Positions 28,747-37,475 of a stretch of DNA of 64,000 bases are shown here, one piece after another; positions within the stretch are counted from its first letter, which is position 1, and each line of letters begins with the position of its first letter. Where the stretch lies: contig NZ_JAGIQA010000003.1 in the NCBI RefSeq assembly GCF_017814975.1, positions 1-64,000 of the forward strand, read 5' to 3'. The position numbers and the translations under genes are program-made. A model generated the notes under the pieces. It did no database searches. It saw only the letters and a program-made list of their open reading frames with translations, and was not told where the DNA came from. Origin of the DNA: Cupriavidus consociatus (GTDB taxonomy: Bacteria; Pseudomonadota; Gammaproteobacteria; Burkholderiales; Burkholderiaceae).

Positions 28747-29118
28747 ATGAGCGCCTTCATTGCACGCAGCCGGGCCAGCGCCGTGGCGTACATCAACGCC
28801 TGTGCGCAAGGTACTGTCGAGCTGGACTATGAGACAGCGTGGGAGGATGCGATCGAACTCGGGCGAATGGGCCAGAAGCTGGGGGTCGATGTCCAGTATC
28901 GGACGGTGGAGCATATCTGCGTCGAATCTGCCGACGCCCTGACACGCGGACTGCGTGAAAAGAAACTGACCTTCCGGCAGCGATACCTCTATTGCAGGTT
29001 CGACATGGTTGCGCTGCCTGAGGCGATCCTGTGCGAACTCGAGACCCTTGCCATCGAGCATGGCGACTACATCTTGCCCGGCCACTTGCTCGGGGAAACT
29101 ACCCTCGTCTGGCGCTAG
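28747..29118 (+). CDS. Hypothetical protein, 123 residues
   Basis: The protein starts at ATG 28747; a TTG at 28741 is weaker. It is soluble, helical and acidic (YETAWEDAIELGRMGQKLGVDVQYRTVEHICVESADALTRGLREKKLTFRQRYLY), without signal peptide or membrane helix. Codon use is like the flanking chromosome, so it is a plausible gene. No family recognised. Confidence 0.65.
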   Translation: MSAFIARSRASAVAYINACAQGTVELDYETAWEDAIELGRMGQKLGVDVQYRTVEHICVESADALTRGLREKKLTFRQRYLYCRFDMVALPEAILCELETLAIEHGDYILPGHLLGETTLVWR

Positions 29119-29264
29119 CGATAGCCACGAAACAAACTGCGCTCTGCAGTCCGGCGTGGTGGCCTGATGTGGTGATAGGCAGATTCACCTAAGGATCAAT
29201 CCCTACAGGCAGCACGCCCCCTCGAAAGTAGGATAAGTGGACGAACTACACGAGGGTTTCCGCT

Positions 29265-29693
29265 ATGCGTCCTCACTATGCTACCGAGGCGGACTGGCCG
29301 GACATTAAAGCACTCCTGCACGCCTCATCATTATCCGTGGCGGGGGTTCAGGACCGGATCGGCGAATACATGGTAATCCGGGATAACGCCGGCCTGCTCG
29401 GCTGCGCGGGGCTGGAGCGTTATGAAAACACGGGCGTCCTCAGAGGCCTTGCCGTTGCACCGCGCGCCCGCTCATCCGGCCTTGGCGAACTCCTCATTTC
29501 CGCCATCGTCGCAGACGTCCGTCGCGATGGCGTCGAATCGATCGTGCTGCAAACCAGCAATGCGTCCGGCTACTTCGAGCGCATGGGCTTTACGCCCATC
29601 AGCTACGCGGAACTCGCTCCGGCGGTCCTTGCCTCTGCGGCAATGCGCCGGGACCAGGTGGAAGCCGGGACACTGATGCAGATCGCGCTGTGA
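29265..29693 (+). CDS. GNAT-family N-acetyltransferase (ArsN-like)
   Basis: The 142-residue acetyltransferase has the GNAT motif order: LLGCAGLERYENTGVLRGLAVAP (beta 4), RSSGLGELLISAIVADVRRDGVESIVLQTS with the acetyl-CoA loop R-S-S-G-L-G, and SGYFERMGFTPIS near the end. Its compact size and the start RPHYATEADWPDIKALL resemble the ArsN/amino-acid acetyltransferase group. No arsenic genes are nearby, so resistance is not implied. The ParA-like gene follows after 81 bases. Confidence 0.85.
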   Translation: MRPHYATEADWPDIKALLHASSLSVAGVQDRIGEYMVIRDNAGLLGCAGLERYENTGVLRGLAVAPRARSSGLGELLISAIVADVRRDGVESIVLQTSNASGYFERMGFTPISYAELAPAVLASAAMRRDQVEAGTLMQIAL

Positions 29694-29774
29694 AAATCGT
29701 CACCGCCGCCGTGGCCGCGCCCTCCCTCGCTAAGGTATCCTTTCGCCTTCAAAACGGTCTTCGCAGGGGAAGCA

Positions 29775-30542
29775 ATGCGGCGCGTCGTATTCAATCAGAA
29801 AGGCGGGGTTGGCAAGTCAACAATCGTATGCAATCTCGCGGCGATCAGCGCCAGCGAAGGTTTGCGCACTTTGGTGGTTGACCTGGATGCCCAAGGCAAT
29901 TCGACCCAATACCTGATGGGCGCGCGCGCCGGCGACGCAAGTCCGAGCGCGGCAAACTTCTTCGAGGCGTCCCTGACCTACAGCTTCAAGCCGGTGGACC
30001 TGGCGTCCTTTATCCATCCGACGCCGTTTGAGAATCTCGACGTGATGCCCGCGCATGCCGACCTCGACGCGCTGCATGGCAAGCTTGAATCCCGCTACAA
30101 GATCTACAAGCTGCGCGATGCCCTGATCGAGCTGGAGGCAAGCTACGACGCCATTTACATCGATACTCCACCAGCCCTGAATTTCTATACCCGTTCGGCA
30201 CTGATTGCCGTAGAGCGCTGCCTGATCCCGTTCGACTGCGATGATTTTTCGCGGCGAGCGCTGTACACGCTGCTCGACAACGTGAAGGAAATCCAGCAAG
30301 ACCACAACGACGCGCTGGAGGTCGAGGGCATCGTCATCAACCAGTTTCAGCCGCGCGCGAGCTTGCCGGCAAAGCTGGTCGAAGAGCTGGTCACCGAGGG
30401 ATTGCCGGTGCTTGAATCGCGGCTGTCTGCCTCGGTGAAGATCCGGGAATCGCACCAGCACGCCATGCCGATGATCCACCTTGACCCTCGGCACAAGCTG
30501 TCGCAGGAGTACCTGGCGCTGCACCGGGAACTGGCAGGCTGA
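29775..30542 (+). CDS. Orphan ParA-family ATPase
   Basis: The 255-residue protein has the deviant Walker A FNQKGGVGKSTIVCNLAA (about 7-24), Walker A' VVDLDAQGNSTQYL and switch YDAIYIDTPPALNFYTRSALIA. The C-terminal third (ASVKIRESHQHAMPMIHLDPRHKLSQEYLALHREL) is typical of ParA-like proteins that position cellular cargo or segregate DNA. No parB or parS is next to it, so plasmid partition is not evident. It may position chemoreceptors, pili or a carboxysome-like cargo; that is open. Confidence 0.9.
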   Translation: MRRVVFNQKGGVGKSTIVCNLAAISASEGLRTLVVDLDAQGNSTQYLMGARAGDASPSAANFFEASLTYSFKPVDLASFIHPTPFENLDVMPAHADLDALHGKLESRYKIYKLRDALIELEASYDAIYIDTPPALNFYTRSALIAVERCLIPFDCDDFSRRALYTLLDNVKEIQQDHNDALEVEGIVINQFQPRASLPAKLVEELVTEGLPVLESRLSASVKIRESHQHAMPMIHLDPRHKLSQEYLALHRELAG

Positions 30543-30858
30543 AGGCCGTCATACCGCTGTATCCGGAAATGGCGCGGCTGCCGCCGTGCCATGGGGTCCA
30601 CGCTTCACGCATTCCGGAGCAGCGCTGACGGTCCCGTCCGAACCCCGGCAAAAGCGCCGGGAGACAAGCATGCGGGTTTCGGTGCACACCGCGCCCCAGA
30701 CCTAGGGTAACCCCCGAGCTCCCCCTTCTTGCCTGTTTTCGCCCGCCTGTCTATTCTGAATCCACGAATTGTCCGGACAAAAAAATAATTACGGACAATA
30801 TGGTTCACGATCCGGCCCACCGGACTTTCCACCCCTCGACAGGAAAGAGGAGACAAGC
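30543..30858. other. Intergenic region with hairpin at 30644-30661
   Basis: CCCGGC and GCCGGG are separated by six bases about 100 bases after the ParA stop. With no T-run following, it is a weak terminator candidate. The rest contains the leader of the Bug operon, including AT-rich sequence at 30778-30802 that may hold its promoter. No gene is supported. Confidence 0.4.
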
Positions 30859-31830
30859 ATGCCTGCCCCACTTCGACTCGCGGCGATCAGCCTATCGCTA
30901 ACCTTTGCCGTGCTGGCCTTGCCTGGCACTGCGCAAGCGGAATTCCCGGACAAGACCGTCCGCATCGTCGTGCCGTACTCGCCTGGCGGCGGCACCGATA
31001 TCGTCGCGCGCCGGCTGGCGGAGCGGCTGACGCCGCGCCTGAAACAGACCGTGGTGGTCGAGAACAGACCCGGCGCCAACGGCATCATCGGTACCGACGC
31101 CGTCGCCAAGTCGGCCCCTGACGGCCATACCTATGTGCTGGTGGTCAATACGCACCTGCTGAATCCGATCCTCTACAAGAAGATGCCTTATGACACCTTC
31201 AACGACCTGATCGGGGTCACGATGGTGGCCAAGTCGCCGCTGGTGTTCGTCACGCAGACGGAGTTCCCGGCCACCAACGCAGTCGAGTTCGCACGCCATG
31301 TCAAGGCGAAGCCGGACAAGTACTCGTATGGCAGCTCCGAGAACATGACCCGGCTGGTCGGCGCGATGTACAACAAGGCGCAGAACCTGGACATGGTCAA
31401 CGTCGCCTACAAGGGTGGCGCGCCGCTGATGACCGATGTGGTCGGCGGTGTCACCACGGTAGGCGTCACCAGCGTGCTGACCGCCAAGCCGTTCATCACC
31501 TCCGGGAAGCTGCGCCCCCTCGCGGTCACCGGCGCGCAGCGCACGCCGGCGCTGCCCAACGTGCCGACCATGATCGAGTCCGGCATGAAGGACTTCGAGG
31601 TCTACACCTCGTACAGCCTGTATGCGCCGGCCAAGACCCCGAAGGCGGCGCTGGAGCGCATGCAGAAAGAGGTCCATGCGGTGGTGATGTCGCCGGACAT
31701 GAAGGAAATCCTGGCCGAACAGGCTGCCACGCCGGTAGCGCAGCCGGTGGACGAATTCAACGCCGAGGTGAAGAAGGACTTCGCGCTCTGGCAACGCCTG
31801 GCCAAAGAGGTAAACCTGCAAGCGGAGTAA
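30859..31830 (+). CDS. Bug-family periplasmic solute-binding protein
   Basis: The 323-residue protein starts at ATG 30859 behind AGGAAAGAGGAGA. The signal peptide ends AQA-EFPDK. The mature protein has the Bug core: KTVRIVVPYSPGGGTDIVARRLAERL, VVENRPGANGIIGTDAVAKSAPDGHTYV, VNVAYKGGAPLMTDVVGG and LPNVPTMIESG. It heads an operon with a dioxygenase, a lyase and a carrier (11-base gap, then overlaps), so it probably binds the acid that these enzymes degrade. No TctAB partner is present. Confidence 0.93.
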   Translation: MPAPLRLAAISLSLTFAVLALPGTAQAEFPDKTVRIVVPYSPGGGTDIVARRLAERLTPRLKQTVVVENRPGANGIIGTDAVAKSAPDGHTYVLVVNTHLLNPILYKKMPYDTFNDLIGVTMVAKSPLVFVTQTEFPATNAVEFARHVKAKPDKYSYGSSENMTRLVGAMYNKAQNLDMVNVAYKGGAPLMTDVVGGVTTVGVTSVLTAKPFITSGKLRPLAVTGAQRTPALPNVPTMIESGMKDFEVYTSYSLYAPAKTPKAALERMQKEVHAVVMSPDMKEILAEQAATPVAQPVDEFNAEVKKDFALWQRLAKEVNLQAE

Positions 31831-31841
31831 AACGAGTCAAC

Positions 31842-32972
31842 ATGGAAACGACCAAGACCAACACCCAACCGATCGGCCCGGTGGCGGGCGGATGGACGCG
31901 CCGCGACGTGGAGCAGGACAACAGCTGGATCCATGTGCTGAGCGAGGCGGAGATCGACGCGCTGGAACAGGCGCTGCGCCACGCGCAACAGAGCGGCAAG
32001 GACCGCTTCGACATGTCGCTGGAAGACTTCCCGCTGGACGCAGGCGTGCGCCAGCGCCTGGTTGCGCTGATCGACGAGACCCAAGGCGGCTTCGGCTTCA
32101 AGCTGCTGCGCGGTTTCCCGGTGCAGCGCTGGGATGAGGATGCGCTGCGGCTGCTGTTCTGGGGGATCGGCCTGGCACTGGGTGTGCCGCGTCCGCAGGG
32201 CAAGCTGAGCCAGTTCGTGTCCGACGTGCGCGACGCGGGCGGCACGTACCGCTCCAATACCGGCCGCGGCTACAACACGCGTTCGGGTCTGGATTTCCAT
32301 GCGGATGGCAGCGACATGGTCGGCCTCTTCTGCGTGCGCACCGCGAAGAGCGGCGGATCCAGCCTGATCTCCAGCTCGATCGCCGCGCATAATGAAATGC
32401 TGCGTCTGCGCCCGGATCTCGCCGCCGAACTCTACGCACCACTGGTCTTCAGCCGCCAGGGCGAGCAGGCCCCCGAAGAAGCGCCGTACTACGCCGCGCC
32501 GGTGTTCGGCATCCGCGACGGGCATTTTGCCTGCCGCCATATCCGCAACCATATCAAGGGCGCGCAGCAAACCTTCCCCGACGTGCCGCGGCTGACGCCA
32601 CAACAGACCGAGGCGCTGGACCTGTTCGATGACCTGCTGGCGCGCGAGGACCTGTGCTACCACATGGACCTGCAAGCCGGCGACATCCAGTTGCTGAACA
32701 ACCATATCGTGCTGCACTCGCGCACCGAGTACGAAGACCATCCCGAGCCCGAGCGCAAGCGCCACCTGTTCCGGCTGTGGCTGTCGCTGCCGCAGGCGCA
32801 GCCGCTGCCGCACGGCTGGCTCGATGCCTACAAGGACGTCGATGCCGCCTGCGTGCGCGGCGGCTTCCGCGGCATCGGCATCACGCCGCAGATCCGCGCG
32901 TTCGAGGCCCGTATCGCCAGTGCGCACGGCATGAAGCTGCGCATCTACCCCGAAAACAAGGAAGCTGCGTGA
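31842..32972 (+). CDS. TauD/TfdA-family Fe(II)/2-oxoglutarate-dependent dioxygenase
   Basis: The 376-residue enzyme has the iron triad: His and Asp in LDFHADGSD (about residue 150) and the distal His in NNHIVLHSRTEYED (about 290), plus the 2-oxoglutarate Arg in RHLFRLWLSLP. The family couples 2-oxoglutarate decarboxylation to hydroxylation of a small organic acid, often cleaving C-S, C-O or C-N bonds. The substrate is unknown. The stop overlaps the next start by one base (TGATG), so translation is coupled to the lyase. Confidence 0.9.
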   Translation: METTKTNTQPIGPVAGGWTRRDVEQDNSWIHVLSEAEIDALEQALRHAQQSGKDRFDMSLEDFPLDAGVRQRLVALIDETQGGFGFKLLRGFPVQRWDEDALRLLFWGIGLALGVPRPQGKLSQFVSDVRDAGGTYRSNTGRGYNTRSGLDFHADGSDMVGLFCVRTAKSGGSSLISSSIAAHNEMLRLRPDLAAELYAPLVFSRQGEQAPEEAPYYAAPVFGIRDGHFACRHIRNHIKGAQQTFPDVPRLTPQQTEALDLFDDLLAREDLCYHMDLQAGDIQLLNNHIVLHSRTEYEDHPEPERKRHLFRLWLSLPQAQPLPHGWLDAYKDVDAACVRGGFRGIGITPQIRAFEARIASAHGMKLRIYPENKEAA

Positions 32973-33856
32973 TGACATCGACCAACACTGAAGCCAACGC
33001 GCGCCCGACCATGCGCGAACTGCTGGCGCGCAAGCGCCTGATCGCCGCACCCGGCGTGTTCGACATGATCTCGGTACGGATCGCCAGCCGCATGGGCTTC
33101 GACTGCCTGTACATGACCGGCTATGGCACGGTAGCGTCCTATCTGGGCCTGCCCGATGCCGGGCTGGCGACCTATACCGACATGGTCAACCGTGTCGGCG
33201 CCTTCTGTTCCGCGGCCACCATGCCGGTGATCTGTGATGGCGATACCGGCTACGGCGGCCTGCTCAACGTCGCGCATACGGTGCGCGGCTACGAGCGCGC
33301 GGGCGCCAGCGTGATCCAGCTCGAGGACCAGGAATTCCCCAAGAAATGCGGCCACACGCCGGGCCGCCGGGTGATTCCGGCCGAAGACATGGTGAAGAAG
33401 ATCCAGGTCGCGGTGGAAGCGCGCGAAAGCAAGGACTTCATGATCCTCGCCCGCACCGATGCACGGACCTCGCTGGGCCTGGACGAGGCGCTGCGCCGCG
33501 CCGAAGCGTATGCCCGCGCCGGCGCCGACATCCTGTTCGTCGAGTCGCCGGAGTCGGAGAAAGAGCTCGAGATCATCGGCAAGACCTTCGACCTGCCGCT
33601 GCTCGTCAACGTGGTGGAAACCGGCCGCACACCGGTGCTGCCGGCCGAGACACTCGAGCAGATGGGGTTCGCCATCGCGATTTATCCCGCAGTGGGCTTC
33701 CTTGCCGCGGGCAAGGCGCTGGAAGACGTCTATAAGCACGTCAAGGCCAACCGCACTTCCCTGGGCATCGGCGACCGGCTCTATGACTTCCCGCGCTTCA
33801 ACACGCTGATGGATTTTGAGTCGGTGTGGGAGTTCGACAAGCGCCACGCGTCATGA
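32972..33856 (+). CDS. Isocitrate lyase/PEP mutase superfamily lyase (PrpB-like)
   Basis: The protein has 294 residues from ATG 32972. The metal motif is VICDGDTGYGG and the active-site loop is LEDQEFPKKCGHTPGRRVIP. The Cys in K-K-C-G-H is diagnostic of the carbon-carbon lyases (methylisocitrate, 2,3-dimethylmalate) and is absent from phosphonopyruvate enzymes. ILARTDARTSLGLDEALRRAEAYARAGADILFVE follows. It probably splits a hydroxy-dicarboxylate produced by the preceding dioxygenase into pyruvate or glyoxylate plus a second acid. It overlaps the MFS gene by four bases. Confidence 0.9.
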   Translation: MTSTNTEANARPTMRELLARKRLIAAPGVFDMISVRIASRMGFDCLYMTGYGTVASYLGLPDAGLATYTDMVNRVGAFCSAATMPVICDGDTGYGGLLNVAHTVRGYERAGASVIQLEDQEFPKKCGHTPGRRVIPAEDMVKKIQVAVEARESKDFMILARTDARTSLGLDEALRRAEAYARAGADILFVESPESEKELEIIGKTFDLPLLVNVVETGRTPVLPAETLEQMGFAIAIYPAVGFLAAGKALEDVYKHVKANRTSLGIGDRLYDFPRFNTLMDFESVWEFDKRHAS

Positions 33857-35118
33857 CCGTTGAGGTCCCCGGCCGGTGGCGCGCTACCGTCACCCTCTCC
33901 TGCTCGCTGGCGATACAGATGGTCGCGACCGCCAGCACGCTGGCATTCGCGGTGCTGGCGCCGGTGATCCCCGGCGTCGAGCTGGCAAGCGTCGGCATCT
34001 ACCTGGCCATGGTCTATGTCGGCGGCATGCTCGGCAGCCTGGCCGGGGCCGGGCTGGTGGCAGGAGTGGGTCCGGTACGCGCATCCCAGCTGGGGCTGCT
34101 GGCGCAAGCCGTGGCGCTGGGCCTGCTCGCCACCGGCGAGCCACAGGCAAGGCTGCCGGCCGCGCTGGTCAGCGGCCTGGGCTACGGGCCGATCACGCCG
34201 GCAAGTTCGCAGATCCTGGCGCGCAGCACCACGCCGGACCGGATGGGTTTTGTGTTCTCGCTGAAGCAGACCGGCGTGCCGCTGGGCGGCTTGCTGGCCG
34301 GCGCGGCGCTGCCACTGCTGGCCGCACTGTGGTCGTGGCGGGCGGCACTGGGCGCGCTCGCGTTGCTGGCGCTGCTCGTGGCCGCGCTCAGCAATGGCCA
34401 GCGGCGCGAGTTTGACCGCGGGGCGACTGGCCGCATGACGTTCGGCGGCAATCTCGGGCGGCTGTTCGGCGACGTGCTGGCCGATGGCCGCCTGCGCTCG
34501 ATGGCGGCGGTCTCGCTGCTGTTCTCGGCGTGCCAGTTGTCGGTCAGCGGCTACCTGATGGTGTATTTGACGACCGAGGTCGGCATCGGCCTCGCCCAGG
34601 CCGGCATGGTCTATGCGGTGACGCAAGGCGCCGGCATCGTGGGACGTATCCTGTGGGGCCATCTGGCCGACCTGACCGGATCGCCACGCGGCGTGCTGAT
34701 CTTCCTGTCCGTGCTGATGAGCGCGAGCGCGGTGGCCACCGGCCTGTTTACGGCGCAGTGGACGCTGGTACCGCTGTGCGTGGTTTCATCGCTGCTCGGC
34801 GCGACGGCAATCGGCTGGAACGGCGTCTATCTCGGCGAGGTCGCGCGGCTGGCGCCCCCTGGCCGCGTGGCCTCGGTTACCGGTGGCGCGCTGTTCTTCA
34901 CTTATTTTGGCGTGGTGTCGGGGCCGCCGGCGTTCGGCTACCTTGCCGAGCGCAGCCACAGCCTGGGCGTGGCCTATCTTGCGTTGGCGGCCGTGCCGGC
35001 GCTCAGCGTGGCCTTGCTGCTGTGGAACGGGCGTGCCCGAGGCCGGACGGCGGTGGCGGCGCCTGCCTGCCAGGCTGGAGAGGCCGACAACCCGCCACAA
35101 TCGCCGCTCAACTCGTGA
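33853..35118 (+). CDS. MFS transporter
   Basis: The 421-residue major facilitator starts at ATG 33853, overlapping the lyase stop as ATGA. Twelve hydrophobic segments are visible, with GLGYGPITPASSQILARSTTPDRMGFVFSLKQTGVPLGGLLAG in the N-half and GRILWGHLADLTGSPRGVLI in the cytoplasmic loop between helices 8 and 9. It resembles cyanate/nitrate-like or sugar-acid MFS carriers without a clear subfamily. Its place in the operon makes it the likely importer for the pathway. Confidence 0.9.
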   Translation: MTVEVPGRWRATVTLSCSLAIQMVATASTLAFAVLAPVIPGVELASVGIYLAMVYVGGMLGSLAGAGLVAGVGPVRASQLGLLAQAVALGLLATGEPQARLPAALVSGLGYGPITPASSQILARSTTPDRMGFVFSLKQTGVPLGGLLAGAALPLLAALWSWRAALGALALLALLVAALSNGQRREFDRGATGRMTFGGNLGRLFGDVLADGRLRSMAAVSLLFSACQLSVSGYLMVYLTTEVGIGLAQAGMVYAVTQGAGIVGRILWGHLADLTGSPRGVLIFLSVLMSASAVATGLFTAQWTLVPLCVVSSLLGATAIGWNGVYLGEVARLAPPGRVASVTGGALFFTYFGVVSGPPAFGYLAERSHSLGVAYLALAAVPALSVALLLWNGRARGRTAVAAPACQAGEADNPPQSPLNS

Positions 35119-35197
35119 TGCGGGCCTGTCGCTTGCCCGTGTGACGGGTCGCGGCTATGCTGCGAGCGTCATTCACCACCACCGAAGCACCGGAAAC

Positions 35198-35995
35198 ATG
35201 GAACAAGCTGGCAGTCTCGACGACGACGCAGTCGGTCCCGACGCGGACGTGCGCAATGGTGCCGGCCCGCGCTACATGGCGCTGGCACGGACGCTGCGCT
35301 CGGAAATCGAGAACGGCACCTACCCGGTCGGCAGCAAGCTGCCCACGGAAATGGAACTGTGCAAGCAGTTCGGCGCCAGCCGCCATACCGTGCGCGCCGC
35401 CATCGAGCGGCTGGTCAGGCTCGAACTGATCACGCGCACGCCGCGCATCGGCACGGTCGTCACCGCATCGCGCGCCAAAGGCGGCTACGAACTGGCCGTC
35501 GGGCAGGTCGGCGACCTGCTGCAGTACGCGGCCAGCACCCGCATGCGCGTGGTCTCGCGTGGACTGCGCGAAGTCGATGAAGATGCCGATCCGGTGCTCG
35601 GTCCTTACCTCGGCCAGCACTGGCTGGTGATCCGCGGCGTGCGCACCGGCGACGCCGGACCCGCGCCGATCTGCTACAACGAGGTCTGGGTCCACCCCGA
35701 CTTCCGTGGCGTCAGCGGGACGGAACGGGATATCGAGGCGTCGGTGTTCCATCTGATCGAGCAGCAGTTCAATGTCGCCGTATCGCGCATCGAGCAGGTC
35801 ATCCATGCGGGCGCGCTGCCCGCTGACATCGCGCAGTTGCTGCTGGTGCCGCCCGGCACGGCGGGGCTGTGGATCAACCGGCAGTACCGGGATGCGGGCG
35901 GCAGGCTGATCGAGATGGCGTTGTCCGTGCATCCTGCAGACCGGTTTTCCTATCGCATGGTGCTGGACCGGACGTGGCGCAGCGTGCAGGGGTGA
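35198..35995 (+). CDS. GntR-family regulator, HutC subfamily (UTRA domain)
   Basis: The protein has 265 residues from ATG 35198. The winged helix is at about 25-90 (YMALARTLRSEIENGTYPVGSKLPTEMELCKQFGASRHTVRAAIERLVRLELITR). A UTRA effector domain follows (DDLQYAASTRM-like QVGDLLQYAASTRMRVVSRGL, then VRTGDAGPAPICYNEVWVHPDF). UTRA domains bind small carboxylates or sugar phosphates. It ends the operon and probably represses it, although no operator could be fixed. Start sites further upstream lie inside the MFS gene and were rejected. Confidence 0.92.
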   Translation: MEQAGSLDDDAVGPDADVRNGAGPRYMALARTLRSEIENGTYPVGSKLPTEMELCKQFGASRHTVRAAIERLVRLELITRTPRIGTVVTASRAKGGYELAVGQVGDLLQYAASTRMRVVSRGLREVDEDADPVLGPYLGQHWLVIRGVRTGDAGPAPICYNEVWVHPDFRGVSGTERDIEASVFHLIEQQFNVAVSRIEQVIHAGALPADIAQLLLVPPGTAGLWINRQYRDAGGRLIEMALSVHPADRFSYRMVLDRTWRSVQG

Positions 35996-36053
35996 GCGCT
36001 CGCGCCGGGTTGCATTGGCGGTGGAATATCCGAAGTTTCCAGGGCGGCAGAAA

Positions 36054-36177
36054 ATGGCAAAAAAATCAAAATTACGTTAATTGCCATCACACTTCACCTG
36101 CCGACCACGCGCGTTTCCAGCTTGAATGCGCCAGCCCGGAATCATGGGCGCAAATATGGTGCCATTGGCCAATGGCA
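36054..36177. promoter_or_regulatory. Palindromic operator-like sites upstream of the cellulose operon
   Basis: TGCCATTGGCCAATGGCA (36160-36177) is a perfect 18-base palindrome. Half-sites of the same TGCCA type, ATGGCAA (36054-36060) and TTGCCAT (36081-36087), stand about 100 bases upstream in opposite orientation. The whole 403-base stretch 35996-36398 has no gene. The arrangement suits a regulator of the bcs operon or of its promoter. Confidence 0.5.
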
Positions 36178-36398
36178 ACCGGATGCATAATGCGCCCGGA
36201 ACCTTTTCTGGGTGTCCAGGCGCCGCTCAGCGCACGCGCTTCATCTCACCATTATTAGGCGAACACTTAATTTTGAGCGCAAGGGCTGTTTGTTGCGAGC
36301 ACGCGTCATGTATTCGTTACAAAACCTTTGCATGGACCTAAACAATCGGCCACCATTCGTCCCGCAAACAAAAATAGAACGAGAACGGGGAATCTCAA

Positions 36399-36854
36399 GT
36401 GGGCGATGCATTACTTCAATATCTGACCGAGCGCCATGCCTCTATACAATGGCGTGACTTTATCGAGGCATTGGTCGAGGAACTGTCTGCCCAGCTGGGC
36501 GATGCCGGTGTCAACGCGCTGATGGCCGCTACCGGCGCCCGTTTCGCCGCTCGCTTCCCGCTAGGGCCCTGCGGCACGGTTGCCGATCTCGAACGCGCCA
36601 TCGCGCAGGTCTGGCTCGACATCGACTGGGGCTGGACCAGTATTGCCGATACCGGCGATGCCTTGCTCGTGCAACACCACTGCGCGCCCCGCACCCGGAC
36701 GGATGAAGGCAACGGAGCACCCTGGCAGGCCGCGTTCCTGACCGGCGCCTACCAGCACTGGTTCCAGTCGCTCGGGTCGTCAGGCTTGCTGCAGGTCACG
36801 CAAGCCTCGCCGTTCGATGCGACCGGAAGCATGAGCTTGCGCCTCGGACGCTGA
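36399..36854 (+). CDS. bcsD: Cellulose synthase subunit D
   Basis: The 151-residue protein matches the AxcesD/BcsD family of Komagataeibacter: ALVEELSAQLGDAGVNALMAATGARFAARFPLGPCGTVADLERAIAQVWLDIDWGWTSI, then WQAAFLTGAYQHWFQSLGSSG. BcsD forms octameric rings in the periplasm through which glucan chains are bundled. The start is GTG 36399, because the next ATG is out of frame. It leads the bcs operon. A D subunit predicts crystalline, bundled cellulose, although that was not seen. Confidence 0.85.
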   Translation: MGDALLQYLTERHASIQWRDFIEALVEELSAQLGDAGVNALMAATGARFAARFPLGPCGTVADLERAIAQVWLDIDWGWTSIADTGDALLVQHHCAPRTRTDEGNGAPWQAAFLTGAYQHWFQSLGSSGLLQVTQASPFDATGSMSLRLGR

Positions 36855-36940
36855 GCCGGCCGCCAGTTTCTTTCATTCCAAGTCATCTTTTTCAAGCCGT
36901 GCCGCGTTCCTCCCCCGAGCGCGAGCGATGCCCTGTTGCC

Positions 36941-37465
36941 ATGAGCAAGTCCGACGATCTATCCAAGCTGTTCAGCCGCCATGGTGGCCACCCCGAGACC
37001 TACCGGGAGATTGTCCGCGAGGACGCTGCCGAAGAGGCCCAGCAGCGGTGGCCGTTGCTCGCGGCGCTGCGGGTAGATCGCAACGCCGTGGTGCCGCCGG
37101 TGCAGGCGCTGGGGATCGGCATGCCGGTGGCGCCCACCGCCGCGCCGCCAGTTATTGCGCCGGCGACCGCGCCGGTCATCGCGCCGGTCATCGCGCCGGT
37201 CATCGCGCCGGCCAACGCGGCGGTCACTGCGCCGGTCCTGCCGCACCTCCAGGCCGTCGCGCCACAGCCAGCGACCACGCCATCACAGCCCTTGCAACGC
37301 TCTGGCTGGCCGAATGCCACGGCAGCGGCCGCCGCGCCAGGACCCGCCGGCGCCACGCCGCTGGCGCAGGTGTTCGCGCGGCTCGAAGGCCAGGCTGCGC
37401 CCGCAGCGCAGCCGGAGCATACGCCGGCCCGTCGTTCCTTCCTCGATCGCCTGAAGCGCAGCTGA
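36941..37465 (+). CDS. bcsP: Cellulose biosynthesis protein BcsP-like, Pro/Ala-rich
   Basis: The protein has 174 residues from ATG 36941; GTG 36899 is also in frame. The N-terminus (SDDLSKLFSRHGGHPETYREI) carries the short conserved BcsR/BcsP-type motif (LF..HGG....Y.EI). The centre is a proline-rich tract with tandem VIAP units (PVIAPVIAPVIAP around 37165-37210). The C-terminus ends RRSFLDRLKRS. BcsP and its relatives are regulatory or scaffolding proteins of beta-proteobacterial cellulose operons and act in the cytoplasm with BcsQ. It lies ten bases before bcsQ. Confidence 0.75.
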   Translation: MSKSDDLSKLFSRHGGHPETYREIVREDAAEEAQQRWPLLAALRVDRNAVVPPVQALGIGMPVAPTAAPPVIAPATAPVIAPVIAPVIAPANAAVTAPVLPHLQAVAPQPATTPSQPLQRSGWPNATAAAAAPGPAGATPLAQVFARLEGQAAPAAQPEHTPARRSFLDRLKRS

Positions 37466-37475
37466 GCATCCGTCC

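Noticed and set aside
30670..30705. Eleven-codon frame behind a good ribosome site, possible leader peptide
   Set aside because: Too short to support, no attenuator structure or codon bias that would point to a leader.
37165..37215. Possible CRISPR-like or regulatory short repeats
   Set aside because: The CGCCGGTCATCG-type repeats are in frame and encode VIAP units of the BcsP-like protein.
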